A DNA stretch of 64,000 bases from Salticus scenicus (lineage: Eukaryota; Arthropoda; Arachnida; Araneae; Salticidae). Shown in pieces: positions 34,451 to 46,064 of this stretch. Within the stretch, counting starts at the first letter, position 1; every line of letters starts with the position of its first letter. The notes beneath the pieces were generated by a model, which saw nothing but the letters and a program-made list of their open reading frames with translations, had not been told where the DNA came from and ran no database searches. Where the stretch lies: NCBI GenBank assembly GCA_963930645.1, contig OZ005648.1, positions 149,494,035 to 149,558,034 on the forward strand, in the 5' to 3' direction. The position numbers and the translations under genes are program-made.

Positions 34451-35289
34451 TCGCCTCTTATTGATTACACTATAAATTGTTTTTGCTAAATGCTTTTCAA
34501 ATCCTTTTAATAAAATGTTTTCTGAGTTCTGTAACCTTCTTATAAGGTAGTTATTGCAAAAGACAATCCTGTTTCTGTCAACTTAATTTTGTTTACTATA
34601 TGATTAGAAAAGATAAAATTAAACTTTCTTTAACAAAAATGAATAAATAAATAAATAAAATAAAAATAAAAAATAACGCAGATCTGTAACTAAAAATTAA
34701 ACGATAATTTTTTTTTCACTGTTTCTTATAGGCTGGAGGGGAAGTTTGGTGCAGAACTCATTCCGGTATTTCTGAGATAAAATCTTATTCTTCTTAAATC
34801 AACGAGTTTATAAGTAGAGATTTTTTTTAAACAAGCAACAGTATGAGTGCTGCGCCAAATTACCACCCCTGTTTATATTTTATTCATTAAAACCGAAAAA
34901 AAAATAATAATAATAAAAGGAAATTCATCACGCTAGCTTCCTTTGCCAAACCTTTAGTTTAATTTTAAGTAAAATATTAGATCTTGCATCTATTGATTTT
35001 TAAAACCATACTCAATCGAAAAATAGCAAAAAATTGAAAATGAGAGGAACATGAGAGGGCAGCCGGGGGAGTGAATGTGTAAGCGTGTCTGGAGGAGCAT
35101 CAAAAAGAAAAAGAAACTTTCGCAAACAAAAAAGGAGATCAAAGATTATACATCTTGTAAAAATTCTTTTTTGAATTAAGAGAATGAATATGTTTATTTT
35201 AATGTCATAAAATTTGTGATTTTTCACTATAAACTTTTATTATTTTGCAAAACGAAAGTACATGATCGACAGAAATATCATTAAGTTCC
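34451..35289. other. AT-rich non-coding stretch
   Basis: (AAATA)n near 34640-34670. No gene recognised; the 71-codon minus-strand ORF at 35012-35227 has no family motif. Confidence 0.4.
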
Positions 35290-35545
35290 TACTATTAGTT
35301 CACACTCTCCCTATATATATCTTGTACAAATCTTACAATCGATTTTTAACTAACTTCTCGACTAGCTAGAAATTTCAAACTTTCAGGATTGCTGAGAACA
35401 CGGTGACAGCATTCTTCGAGGTCCGATTTTTGAATTTTTTATTAGTTTCCTTATAATTAATTAAAATATGAAAATAATAACATCCTAATAGCGTTAATAT
35501 AGCCATTGAAATATTAACTATAATTTAATTGTTACCAAAAACAAA
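35290..35545. repeat. Dispersed repeat, copy related to 19225-19592
   Basis: TAATTAATTAAAATATGAAA followed by ATAATAACATCCT and later TTTAATTGTTACCAAAAAC matches 19500-19580. The left half (CTCGACTAGCTAGAAATTTC; CGAGGTCCGATTTTTGA) is specific to this copy. Confidence 0.5.
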
Positions 35546-35920
35546 CCAAAAGAAAAAAGAGTTCATTTCCTTTCGACATAAAAATAAATACATTTAATTA
35601 AACGTGAATATTAAAAAACTATAAATAGTTAAATTATGCATTTCACAAAAATTGACATCATTGTCACTTTAAAAATGTTATGCACATTGATAAGAGCTAT
35701 ATGATTCATCAGAAAGCTTAAAACATGGTATATAAAAAGTTTTTTTCATTTTTTTTTTTTTTAATCTTATAATTATTTTTCTTTCATTTTGCTCGCGCGC
35801 TTTTTTTTCCTAATTCAAAATTATTAATTTTGTTTTCGATAGTGTTTGTAAGTAGTAATTGATTAAAAAAAAAATTCTTTTATATTACTAGTTTTCACAT
35901 TCTATTTCCTCTAAAACATA

Positions 35921-36124
35921 CATTTGGTAGCAAAGTTATTGAAGCACACAATCACATTTTTTTTTTTTTTTTAATCTCTAATTTTTATCATCAACTTACT
36001 TTTTTATAAACATCATAAGACTAAGATCATGGCTCGACAAATATTCACTTAATAAAACGGTACTAAGCGCACATCTTTTATATAAGAATTATTACTAATG
36101 CTTCAATAATTTTTCTGCCGACTG
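35921..36124. mobile_element. Tc1/mariner-type MITE, second copy of the 32937 type
   Basis: TA-flanked on its left; right end CTGCCGACTG. The interior TAAGACTAAGATCATGGCTC and CTTACTTTTTTATAAACA match 32937-33160. Followed after 40 bp by repeat A, copy 2. Confidence 0.7.
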
Positions 36125-36163
36125 AAATAATAATAATAATAATAATTAAAAAAAAAATGTATA

Positions 36164-36405
36164 TATAGTGTCGCAACGTTTCCTAAAATTAGTAATAAGG
36201 TTGAGTCCCAAAAGTTGGAGGAGTGCCACCTTGACCGACCTTTGCAATTTAGAAAACTCCAGTAATTCTGCGCTCTGTTATCGCTTATTTTCTCTGATTC
36301 AGATGACTTTCACCCCTATTTTAACACTGGACTCGTTGAATCAGCACCTGCGCACAGGCTTCCATGGCTTCATGAATTGTGGTCAAATAATATACAGAAA
36401 GTTTT
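36164..36405 (+). repeat. Dispersed ~230-bp repeat A, copy 2
   Basis: Diverged copy of 32558-32785 in the same orientation. It ends in a 25-base T run. A 99-codon ORF overlapping it (36168-36467) is a by-product of the repeat and the T run. Confidence 0.75.
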
Positions 36406-37294
36406 TTTTTTTTTTTTTTTTTTTTTTCCAGATCTATGTAATGTTCTCTACTGTATGTATTATTTAAATGCCAGTCGCATCATTTTCTTTCTTTCTCTTT
36501 TTCTTTATTTCTTTCATTCTTTTTTTATTTCTTTATTAATTATTACACTACATTTAAATTTTTCTCCACTAAGTAATTAAATTTTTTTACTCGATTCAAG
36601 CCTTTTACTTTCTTTTTCACTAAGGAAAAACAAAATAGATTCACCTTTCTCTATTTACTTTTTACTTATACATATTCTACTCTTCTGAAAGGCAAAATGT
36701 ACTTTGAAATATAAAACAAATATTACATTTCAAGGCTGCGAGGAATCAGGATTAAATTTCCCTCATTTTTGATCCATCTTTCTGTTTCTTTTCTGGAAGT
36801 TCTTTTAGCCTTAATGCATGTCAGCTTTAAAGGATAAATGTCGTGCATATGAAACATCCAAGAGATTTTACTTATGTCACGTTTTATTTACCGTTTAAGT
36901 CTCAAAGATAGAATATAATGTATAGGATATACTTCGAAAAGCAATGTAAAGAGCAACGTTCTTTAAAGCCATTTAAATACATTTTCCAGGTGAAATCATT
37001 TTCCTTACTTAGCCAGTCATGAACCATATTTGCATTATCAAACAAAGTGTTAATTTTTGTCACGTTGCTATATTTCCATAATTTTCGATATTTTATCATA
37101 AGGCAGATGTATTTTTGATATGTATGTATTAAATATGCAAAGGTAGTGGTTATAAATTTGAACTTAGGATATAAAGATAAAGGCAGCATAAGTTTATATA
37201 TTTTTATCATGAATGATAGCATACTTTTTTACCAATTTATACTATCATTTTTACTTTATTCTATATTCAATAAAAGAAATTATTTGATTCGTAA
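36406..37294. other. AT-rich non-coding stretch
   Basis: Pyrimidine-rich at 36480-36545 (repeated TTTCTT). A 106-codon minus-strand ORF at 36902-37222 has a normal-looking middle but no recognisable family. No gene called. Confidence 0.4.
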
Positions 37295-37860
37295 AAATTT
37301 TCGCCCTCGGGTTTTTGATGGAAGAACTGTAGAACATTATTTGACCATTTTCAGAAAATGTCTGTCTGTCTGCTTGTGTGCGTGTGACAAAATTTTGTAG
37401 CAACTGTATATCAGGAACTACTGCACAGAATTTCATAGACATTGATATGTAGTTACACCTTGACATAATTTAGTGCCTATCAACTTTTGGTAAAAATTGC
37501 CTTAGAGGTTCCGTTGCCATCTCGCTTTTTCTAAATTTTTAACATGGTGGTATAGGACAAAATTTTGTATAAATGTGCATAAAGTGAATTATTTTTTTTA
37601 ATATTCATTATGAAATTTAAAAGAATTATTTGTAATAGAGATAGTCAACTGGGGAAAAAAAATGGGTATGTAGAAGCCTCGCCTCTACCCTGGGGGGAAG
37701 TCCCCCCTCGAGGGGAGTAAATTTTCATTATAGGTATCTTTCAAAAGAGATCGCCAATACCTTTAAAACGAAGGGTTGAACCATCGATCTGCGATAATTT
37801 AAATAAAGTTATCGATTATTTTTATTCTTTTTTAACTTTTTTTTTCTTCTGGAATATAAA
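37295..37860 (-). repeat. R1 repeat, minus orientation
   Basis: Reverse complement of the R1 blocks at 46320-46620 and 61890-62180: TTTTTAACATGGTGGTATAGGACAAAATTTTG, C/G-run pair near 37690-37715, ATACCTTTAAAACGAA-GGTTGAACCAT, GATAATTTAAA-AAAGTTATCGA. It has (TGTC)n at 37360-37372. Confidence 0.7.
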
Positions 37861-38133
37861 TATTCTTCTGGAAATTCTACAAAGTCACCAAGTAGTATTT
37901 TTTCTCTTTAATGCATGTACTTTTTCATTTCAAACTCATACATTAAATGTTAGAATGCATTCTTTAAGTTGGAATAAATACTTTATGGAAAAATTACTAA
38001 AAAGAGTTATATATTATCAGTACCAATTTTCATATTTTTTATTTTAATACTTTTTAAGTTGTCTAGTTTTAATTGTTGATTCACCACTATGCCATTTTTA
38101 CCAACTATATTCATTTTAAACCAAGTAGTTTAA

Positions 38134-38170
<37 letters not shown>

Positions 38171-39354
38171 GCATCTTGAACTATAGTTTTATTTAATAAT
38201 TGAAGAATATTACTAGCATAAATATACATAAATTTTCTAGATTATTCTTTGAACTTTATGTGAGAATATAGAAGAAAATAAGTATTATGTATATATTTAT
38301 ACATTGATATGTGATTAAAAAAAATTCCCCGCAAAATATATTTGAAGCTATGTGTTATAGCTACATATAATGGAATCTATTGAGTTACTGGTTATAGTTA
38401 TCCATAATGAAATATATATAATGCAAATATTTATCTGTGTATATATTGTTTAAAATATTTTTTTAACTATTAGTTATATAGTGCAGTTATTATTGTCAAT
38501 AAATAATATCAAATAACTAAAACAGCTAGAAAACATCTATGGCATCACTTTTATCATTTCAAAAAAAACAAGATTACTTTTCTATGGAAGATATATATAT
38601 TAATACCAGTATACCATTAATTATTTTTTTTTCTTGTAAAGGCGTTACGTATATGTCAAAAATTTACTATTAATGAACTGTGTATGACAACTGTTGTGAT
38701 GATCTTTGAGGCTAATTTTTAATGAATTTCGGTTGAAATGGATGTGTGTGACATATGGGAAAACATTCATCAAGTTACGAGGCTAGTTGACCATTCATCA
38801 TGTCGACATGTATTGGTGGGTAAAAGATACAATAGGCTCCACCATTATTTTTCAAGACGGTTACTATTATGAGGGTCGTAAATCCAGAAATAAGCGAGTT
38901 CCATTTTTGTTTTACTATTTATCTTTCTGCTTTGGCCACTTATTGAAGTTCCATAAACAGATATCGTTTTTATACTCGAAGGTTTATATATTTCGACTGT
39001 ACCTAAAAGGCATAATTTATAACGGTACTAAAGATATTCAGAAATTTTAAACTCCATTTGTATTTTTTTTTATAACGAAATCATTAATTTTAAGTAATTT
39101 GATACTAAAATATTTATTTATATAGAAAATTATCAATTTTTGAAATATTATGTTAAAAATTGTGTTGATAAACTTATCTTTCTAATAATATATTAGATAA
39201 ATCTTTTCTAACAATGTTTTGAAAAAACGCCACTGTATAAGACATACATATCGACAAATTATTAAAACAAGAACGAAAAGTAATGCAGGTTTCATAGATT
39301 ATTAAAACATTTCAACTGTATGTACTCGTTGTATCGTTTAACCTTCAATATACT
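37861..39354. other. AT-rich non-coding stretch
   Basis: Poly(T) at 38141-38166. An 87-codon plus ORF at 38787-39050 contains STIIFQDGYYYEGRKSRNKR, which faintly recalls the first half of a FLYWCH zinc finger, but the expected YW-C...H residues do not follow. Not called as a gene. Confidence 0.35.
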
Positions 39355-39575
39355 TTCACTGCATGGTAACTTAACGGTGTTATAGTGGTAAGTTTAAGGC
39401 CAAATAATTGCGCTGGGATCTTAAACCAGGGAATGTGGGTATTTTTAAAGGGTCTTAGACCACATTTATGCACATTTCTGAGAAAACAACTGAAAAATCC
39501 GAAATGCGTGGTCGACGAATTTTACCTGGTATCGAACCCAGAACCTTAGGTCTAGTAGCTTCGGGATTAGAACTT
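39355..39575 (-). repeat. Candidate 5'-truncated tRNA-derived SINE
   Basis: On the minus strand GGGTTCGATACCAGG (about 39523-39537) fits the RNA polymerase III B box (GGTTCGANNCC), as in a tRNA T-arm. About 170 bp of non-tRNA body follow. A matching A box is not found upstream, where the sequence changes to a T-run and an R1/R2-style repeat, so it looks 5'-truncated. Confidence 0.4.
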
Positions 39576-39589
39576 TTTTTCACTCCTTT

Positions 39590-40060
39590 AAGCGACGGAC
39601 AGAAAACAGATATATTATCACACTTAAACAATTTTAGAAAGTGTTAAAAACGTTTAATTAAAACGAAAATACAATTCCACCAATTTCGAATTATACCCAA
39701 AAATGTATCTGAATATTTTTAGAAATCTTAATGCTAGTTATACTCTGTTCTATAGAAAACTCCTTTTTTGCGCATATGAATAATAAATTCAATTTCATTT
39801 TAATTTGTGCAAAGTAGTGTTTATAGAAATATCTCTCACAGAACGCAATATTTTGGATTTTTTTCTTGTACCTCATCATACAAGCCATTGGTAGTATTTA
39901 CTTCATTTTCAAAAGGAAATATCCTGGAGTGAACTTAAATAACCTGTATAATTTTCAAAGAATTCCACGAAAATTTATGCGAGTTAGAGTGCGGACAAAT
40001 ATGCAGATGACAAACCAATTCCATAAACATTTTTAAAATTTGTTGGAAAGTCAACCAAAT
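39590..40060. repeat. Single diverged copy of the 1560-3842 repeat
   Basis: GAAAGTGTTAAAAACGTTTAATTAAAACGAAAATACAATTCCA parallels 2225-2275 block by block; TTTTTTGCGCATATGAATAA parallels 2371-2392; ATAGAAATATCTCTCACAGAACGC parallels 2449-2470. Confidence 0.75.
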
Positions 40061-41165
40061 TCATAAACACATTTCAACTTCGTTGAAAAATATTCAATAA
40101 ATAAATTAATAAATAAATAAAAATAAAAAAGATATTTTAACTACTGAAGGTTTTTTCATAGTTTTTTTTTTTCTTCTTCTTTTCCTGATGGTTTTAAAAC
40201 TTCTGTGAGATTATGACGCAAGTCTTGAAAAAATTTTAACGGAACTTTAGTAATCATTTTTCTAATTCAGAGTGAGTAAATAGAAAAGAACATGCTCATT
40301 TCAAATTATGAAAACAAAAACAATACTAGAACTCAGAAATATTAGTATGAAAAGTAAATTTGTAAGCATTAATTAGGTTTATTGTTGTATGTTGATTTTT
40401 AATTGTAATTTCAAGTAATTAACATGTTTATTAAAAATAATCAATAAAAATGTTATAAAAATTGAAAAAAAAAAAAAATATATATATATATGAATATTAC
40501 ATCAATGTTATTCTGAAGCAAAAATGTGTCCTACTTACACGAAAGCTTAATCAAGATGCAGAATAACAGGAAAGAATGTGGGAGACAAGTAACATTTGAA
40601 AGACGCAACGTAAGGAAAACTAGTTTGTTGAGGCCATCAAAAAACTTCTTTTCATATTTCCCTAAGAAATTCTAGTAATTTAGACAGCCACTCAGTTTTA
40701 TGTTTTAATATTATTATTAACTTTTCACAGTGATTTTTATTTTGGGAAAAGTTGATTTTGTCCTTACATGCAACATTCTAAAAAATACTTTTTTTTTCAT
40801 TTCAGATTTTTTTAAAATAAAAAATATAAAAATATAAAAAATTATAATTTTATTTAAATTATCTCATATGTATGTTTCAACCCCTCATTTTAAAAGCTAT
40901 TTTTTAGTTTGTTTTGAAAAATACATGTGGGAAATTTACTCCCATAGGTGTTAGATGCAATGCTCTCATATATACAAAGGAAAAAAAAAATATATCCTGG
41001 TTGACTATATTGTAATTAATAATTTTAAATTTCACAATGATTGACTAAAAATAACCGTTATCATGTTAATTGTTACTAAATTTTGTCTTGTACGGACAAA
41101 TAAAAAAATATTCCATATAGGATGACGTCGCCATCTATTTAGTGACATGTAGAAAAAGTTAATAG
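40061..41165. other. AT-rich non-coding stretch
   Basis: (AATA)n near 40098-40125, A run then (TA)n at 40465-40490. No gene recognised. Confidence 0.4.
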
Positions 41166-41167
41166 GC

Positions 41168-41207
<40 letters not shown>

Positions 41208-41311
41208 GTAAGGTTACAGGAAAAGCCCGGCAGCAGAGATTCCAGACAAAGCCCGTAAAGAAAAAAAAAAAAAAAACATTGGTTTTACGGGCAAAATGTT
41301 TTTTTACAGGC
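41166..41311. mobile_element. Small MITE with CTGTAAAAAA ends
   Basis: Left GGCTGTAAAAAAA and right TTTTTTTACAGG are inverted. Inside are two more inverted words, CCCGTAA and TTACGGG. A runs of about 32 and 16 bases are internal. The CTGTAAAAAA terminus resembles the 11660 foldback element, but the arms are much less well paired. Confidence 0.5.
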
Positions 41312-42888
41312 ATGCAACGTAATTTAAAGTTATTATATACTAAATTTACGGTCTAAGCGTAAAATTATGTATATTTTATGTTGATCTATAGCTGTCAGAA
41401 AAATTTTGTCCCCCTCACTAAATAACTCCAAGAAATTTTAATACGTACAAAATCGCCCGAAGTCTAAAAACCTTTAAAATTTCAATAAGCTCTGCTTATG
41501 AATATAAGAAAAATTAAATATTGATCTAGAAATGCTGACTATACAAAGGTAATAAAAATTAGAGCGAAAGTTAAAAGATAAAACAAACTGGAAAAAACCT
41601 AAGGTAACGTGAAGCAAAGAAAAATCAATGTAAAAACAAAGAATTAGCGTAAGAAGAATTAGTATCATTTAGAAATATGAAGAAAAAAATGAGAATGAAA
41701 GATTAAAAGAGAAATAGTTTTAAAAATGTTTAGCCCTTATAAATTATGATGTTAATTCAAGTTTAATACGTTTTTAATCATTTTCTTTTACATTATCAAC
41801 TGTAGTTTTTATAAACTATCCTGTAATTTTGTACTACTTTTAGAAGTAAAAAAACAATAATAATTAAAATTAAAAATACGATAGCATTTGTTATAACAAA
41901 ATGTTTATTTCTTTTATTCTTATAAATAAAACATTTTATACAAAATAACATTTCTTTTTTTTTTCTAAGTTTAAAAATGCTTGTAAAGCATGCCGTATCA
42001 TTTCCATTATTTTTATTGGAATACAGTTATGTAATAAAGTAAGATATAATAAGCAGAATAAATGTGGCAAAAATAAATTAAGTTTTATATTTTATATATG
42101 TTACTTTAATCTATATGGGCTATTTTTCACCGACATTTTTTATCAATAATAGATAAAGACATTAAAAAAAAGTAATTATCGTTTTCTTAACATTTCTTCA
42201 TTTGATCATTTTAGTGAGCAAGTTATTGTAATTTATATTGGAAATATCATTCAAGTTTATATAAATTATTGTTACATATATATATTTAGTTTATGTTTTA
42301 TATATATATATATACATAAACTAAATAAAATAAAATTTTACATATTTTGAGGTGTCTTAAGTATTTTAATGATAAACGTCTTTCTGAAAAAAAATAAAAT
42401 AAAAGATATATACATTTACAAAAGCAGAAGAAAATCCTGTATATAGAGAGAGTACTCAGTGTGATTTAGAAAATATGAATCACATATTTTATCAATGCAA
42501 ATAAACTGTTTTTTTCTAAGGAACGTAAATGTTATATAATTATTAAATTTCACACATATATTGCGATTTCATCAGGAAAATTAATGGAAGACACAAAATA
42601 TATTTGTGTCGTTATTCTAAAAATACACGCAGAACATTATTCATAAATAAAATATTAATGGATTAACTTTGACATCTGTAGAGGTAATTTTGCCGGAAGT
42701 TTGTAATGAATATCAACATTCAAAGAAAAGGAGGGAAACACGCTACAAAACATTTATCACCAGTTCCATTAATGTGGTCAGTTGACCATTTATCATAAGG
42801 ACACACACTTGTAAGCGAATGACAAAATATTATGTTGTATTTTCAGTCGTTTTTCTTTTTTAAATATGATTGATTTGTTAAATGCGCG

Positions 42889-42936
<48 letters not shown>

Positions 42937-43243
42937 CCCTACATAAGGATTTTTTTTTTTTCAATGAGAATTTTGCTTTTAGTCCTTTTTATTAATTGAT
43001 GCCTAAATACGATTCTAAATAATGCTATGCAACTTTTAAAAAGTCCTTAATGTATATAATCAAATATATACTCGTATAACTTGCTTTTATTACTATTTTT
43101 TGCTTACATTGTAATTAATATTCATAAATGTTGACAAAATAATCGTAGGATGGAAATTAATTATGATCCATAACATATTATAAATAAATGATAAATCTTC
43201 ATTAAAGTTTATTAGATTGTTTTATAAACAGTTGTTACATATA
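41312..43243. other. AT-rich non-coding stretch with AT microsatellite
   Basis: (AT)n at 42892-42934, and an AT hairpin at 42286-42325 (TTTAGTTTATG ... CATAAACTAAA around (TA)n). No gene recognised. Confidence 0.5.
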
Positions 43244-43456
43244 CAGTCGGCAGCAAAAGTATCTGAGCACTGACAATAATCGCTGTCTAAAAAAGTACAC
43301 TTAATAGTGCTTTGTTAAATACATCCTTGTCGAATCATGTGCTTACTCAGTCTAATGACATGATGTGACAAGGATTTATTTAACAAAACTGTTTTAAGTG
43401 TACATTTTTTATATCGGAATTATTGGCTAGTGCTCGGATACTTTTGCTGCCGACTG
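43244..43456. mobile_element. 213-bp Tc1/mariner-type MITE, CAGTCGGCAGCA ends
   Basis: Left CAGTCGGCAGCAAAAGTATC and right GATACTTTTGCTGCCGACTG are perfect inverted 20-mers; the similarity continues inward. TA flanks both sides. The middle also folds: ACACTTAATAGTGCTTTGTT with its near-complement, and CCTTGTCGAATCATGT with ACATGATGTGACAAGG, so the whole element is one long hairpin. Same family as 30400-30587. Confidence 0.9.
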
Positions 43457-43522
43457 TATGTTTAAATGTGTCAGCAATGTATTTAAATCATAATCTGAGT
43501 GAGTAATGCTGACCGGTTGTCG

Positions 43523-43595
43523 GCCTGGATAGTTCAATTGGTAGAGCCTTGACCTTGTAAGTCAAAGATCCGGGGTTCGACTCCCGGTCCAGACA
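43523..43595 (+). tRNA. tRNA-Thr (anticodon TGT), possibly a pseudogene or SINE-like head
   Basis: 73 nt folding as a cloverleaf: acceptor GCCTGGA / TCCAGAC with one mismatch at pair 2-71, D arm GTTC/GAGC, anticodon stem TTGAC/GTCAA with loop CTTGTAA (anticodon TGT), T arm CGGGG TTCGACT CCCGG, discriminator A. Box A (TAGTTCAATTGG) and box B (GGTTCGACTCC) fit the polymerase III consensus. A TTTT terminator follows within about 10 nt. The acceptor mismatch and weak D stem lower certainty that it is functional. It lies 66 bp from a Tc1-type MITE. Confidence 0.7.
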
Positions 43596-44061
43596 TTATT
43601 TTCACTCAGTCGGAAAAATAAAATTTCAATAAATCATAAGTTTTTGTGATATAATCAAACATAATAAAAACTTAAAAATATAAGAACATTTGTTCGAAAT
43701 GCAGATAAAAGTAATATAAGATCATAAGATGTAGATTATATGATACAAATAATTTTTTTTTTTTTTACACAGAAAAAATTCAGTTTCAATTATGGAGGTT
43801 ATTTTAAATTTTAAAGGATCACGATATTATAGCATATCTGCCAAAATTCTAAGTTTTCTGTAGCATCATTTGTCTTTTATTATTATCCCCATTTTTTTAC
43901 ATCACTATTTTTAGAAAATAATCTTCTTCTTATTTATTAGTAATGTTTCAGGAAATTAGTCTACCGAAAATTGTTGTGGAAAGAGGGGTAATAACAATGC
44001 TGTGGAATAAATTAGAATGTTTTCAAGAAATATAATAGCATTGTAAAAAAATTCCGTTATA
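43596..44061. other. Non-coding spacer
   Basis: AT-rich, with a T run at 43753-43766. Nothing else recognised. Confidence 0.4.
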
Positions 44062-45264
44062 CACAGTCCAATCATATTAATGTTATCTCGCCTACTTTCG
44101 GTGTTAAACTGAAAAAACTAAATACAGAAGGAAGGTGGCAGCACTAGCAGTGAAAGATATATAAAGGTTGTGAAAGGGAAGTAATACACATCGCAGTCTT
44201 TGACGTTATGTGAAAACGGGGCAATTTGTCCAACGTCCATAATCATTGACTTCCGGACAAAGGATGAAAGCATTTCCGAAACTGTTGTATTTTTAAACTG
44301 TTTATATTTTTAAACTGTTTGCGTGCCACTATGGCAGAAGCATGCCTTGTATGGCAAAATCACACCATTTTGATTCAACGATTGGTTCACACATTGATTC
44401 AACGATGTGCTAAATGTAGCTCATTACGTACAACAGATAACAAAGGCGAAGGACGGCTGTGGAGATGCTTTCGGACAAATAGACGTGCAACCGTTGACTA
44501 ACTGACTAACTTGATAAACAGAGGGGCTACTGAGTATATCCCCTCAACGAGAGTTCACCGAACGTTACTGTGTATAGGCCTTCGCAGTGGACACCTGGTT
44601 AATGCACTTAAGCTGATTGTTGTTCTACGATGATGAAAGCTGAAATTTGTAGGACAATGTTGCCATTACTGAAAGTTTAATGAATGTGCACAAGTAGATT
44701 TTTCAAATGAATGACGTTTTAAGCTCCATCGGGCAGATGAACATTGACATATATGCCTTCAAAACTCTGAAACAAACATCCAGCAACAAATGCTGAAAGT
44801 GTCAAAGTTAGAGGAGAGGGCATTAATATCTGAAAATGTTTTCGTGGTGCGCATCTATCCTTGCAGAGATTTCCCTCCTCCTATTTAGAGATTATTTTTC
44901 TTGCATCTACCTGAGAAACAATGCGACGTATCATATAGCTCGCAGTGTACATGAGTACATGCATGGTTTGAAGAGCACCTAGACAAGTTAACCGTACTTA
45001 CCTGGGCCATCAAGCTCACCATATTTAAACCCAATAGAGAATCAGTGGGAACATTTCGATCGGGTTATTTGGGTCATGAATTCTGAACCGCGCAACTTAA
45101 AGCACTAGGCTTCGACACTTGCGTCGCTTGCTTTTCATCCCTATGAGTGCCATCTAGAACTACATCATTGACTCTCTTTTTCCCCGGCTCGCAGCGGTAC
45201 GTGCTGCAAAATGTGGTTATTCTGTCTTTTGACAGGTGGTCACATAAATGTGACCGACTATGTG
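44062..45264 (+). mobile_element. Tc1-like transposon, 1.2 kb, inactive
   Basis: Left end CACAGTCCAATCATATTAATG and the right end, reverse-complemented CACATAGTCGGTCACATTTATG, are diverged terminal inverted repeats, flanked by TA on both sides (44060-44061, 45265-45266). The right end matches the well-known Tc1-family terminus (GGTCACATTTATGTGACC). The size is typical of a full-length Tc1 element. The transposase between the ends is broken. Confidence 0.8.
44319..45110 (+). pseudogene. Tc1-like transposase pseudogene
   Basis: Pieces of the DDE transposase survive in different frames: RRATVDQLTNLINRGA and STRVHRTLLCIGLRS (N-terminal HTH/GRPR region, about 44485-44590), and near the C end LPGPSSSPYLNPIENQWEHF (about 44999-45060), which corresponds to the conserved LPWPA-SPDLNPIENLW block next to the last catalytic acidic residue. 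Stops and frameshifts are frequent. The enzyme would cut and paste the element at TA sites; this copy cannot. Confidence 0.8.
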
Positions 45265-46064
45265 TAAATATTCAATCCATTTCTAGAATGGTAATTCCCA
45301 GTTGGATCATACCACCAATTAGTGGAGCATTAATAATGCAAGATATTGCATAAAACTTAAAGATTACCAACAATCTTCATTGGTCTACAATTATAAGCAC
45401 ACATTACTGAAGTAATTAATTTGTTATTTATTATGTTTCTTTAACGACTCACTGAAATAAACGAATTTTAGAAATTAATTTTACTTTATTTGGTACAAAA
45501 CTTTGAATAAATAACCATAAAATATAAGAACTCACAACAATTGTTAATCGCAATAATTTTACTTTACTCTGACAAATTCACTGAAAATATTTCTAAAACT
45601 AAATACTCCAGATTATTGCAGAATAATAAACAATCTCAGTTTCTAAATAAAACTGTGTAATATATTTTTAGTTTACTATCTTTTTAGTTTACCATCGTTT
45701 TAGATTTTTTTTTAATTATATAGTTTGAGAAAATTTTTATATTTTCCTTGGATATTAGATTATTATGGATAACAAATTATTTCATAATATGTTAAGGAAC
45801 ATTGTGAACAAGAATAGAATTTGCAGGCCAATATTACTGACCAAAATGAGTGAAAACTACCAAACAGCACAAACCTTTGTTGCTTGGTGATAACTTAGTA
45901 ATAGCTAGTAGTAGTGACGCTTGTAATAATGTGGCTTATTCGTTTAGCTATTAACAGTTGTTTAAAGTATTATTAGTTTAAAAAGAATAAAAATTCGAAT
46001 TAATGGAAAGAAGTCAAAGGTATAAGAACAGAAAGTACATGTCTCACTTTAATCTCATGAAATA
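45265..46064. other. AT-rich non-coding stretch
   Basis: No gene or repeat recognised. Confidence 0.4.

Noticed and set aside
38787..39050. Possible FLYWCH zinc finger (IIFQDGYYYEGRKSRNKR)
   Set aside because: Only the first half resembles the domain; the Cys/His ligands are missing and no neighbouring exon is visible.
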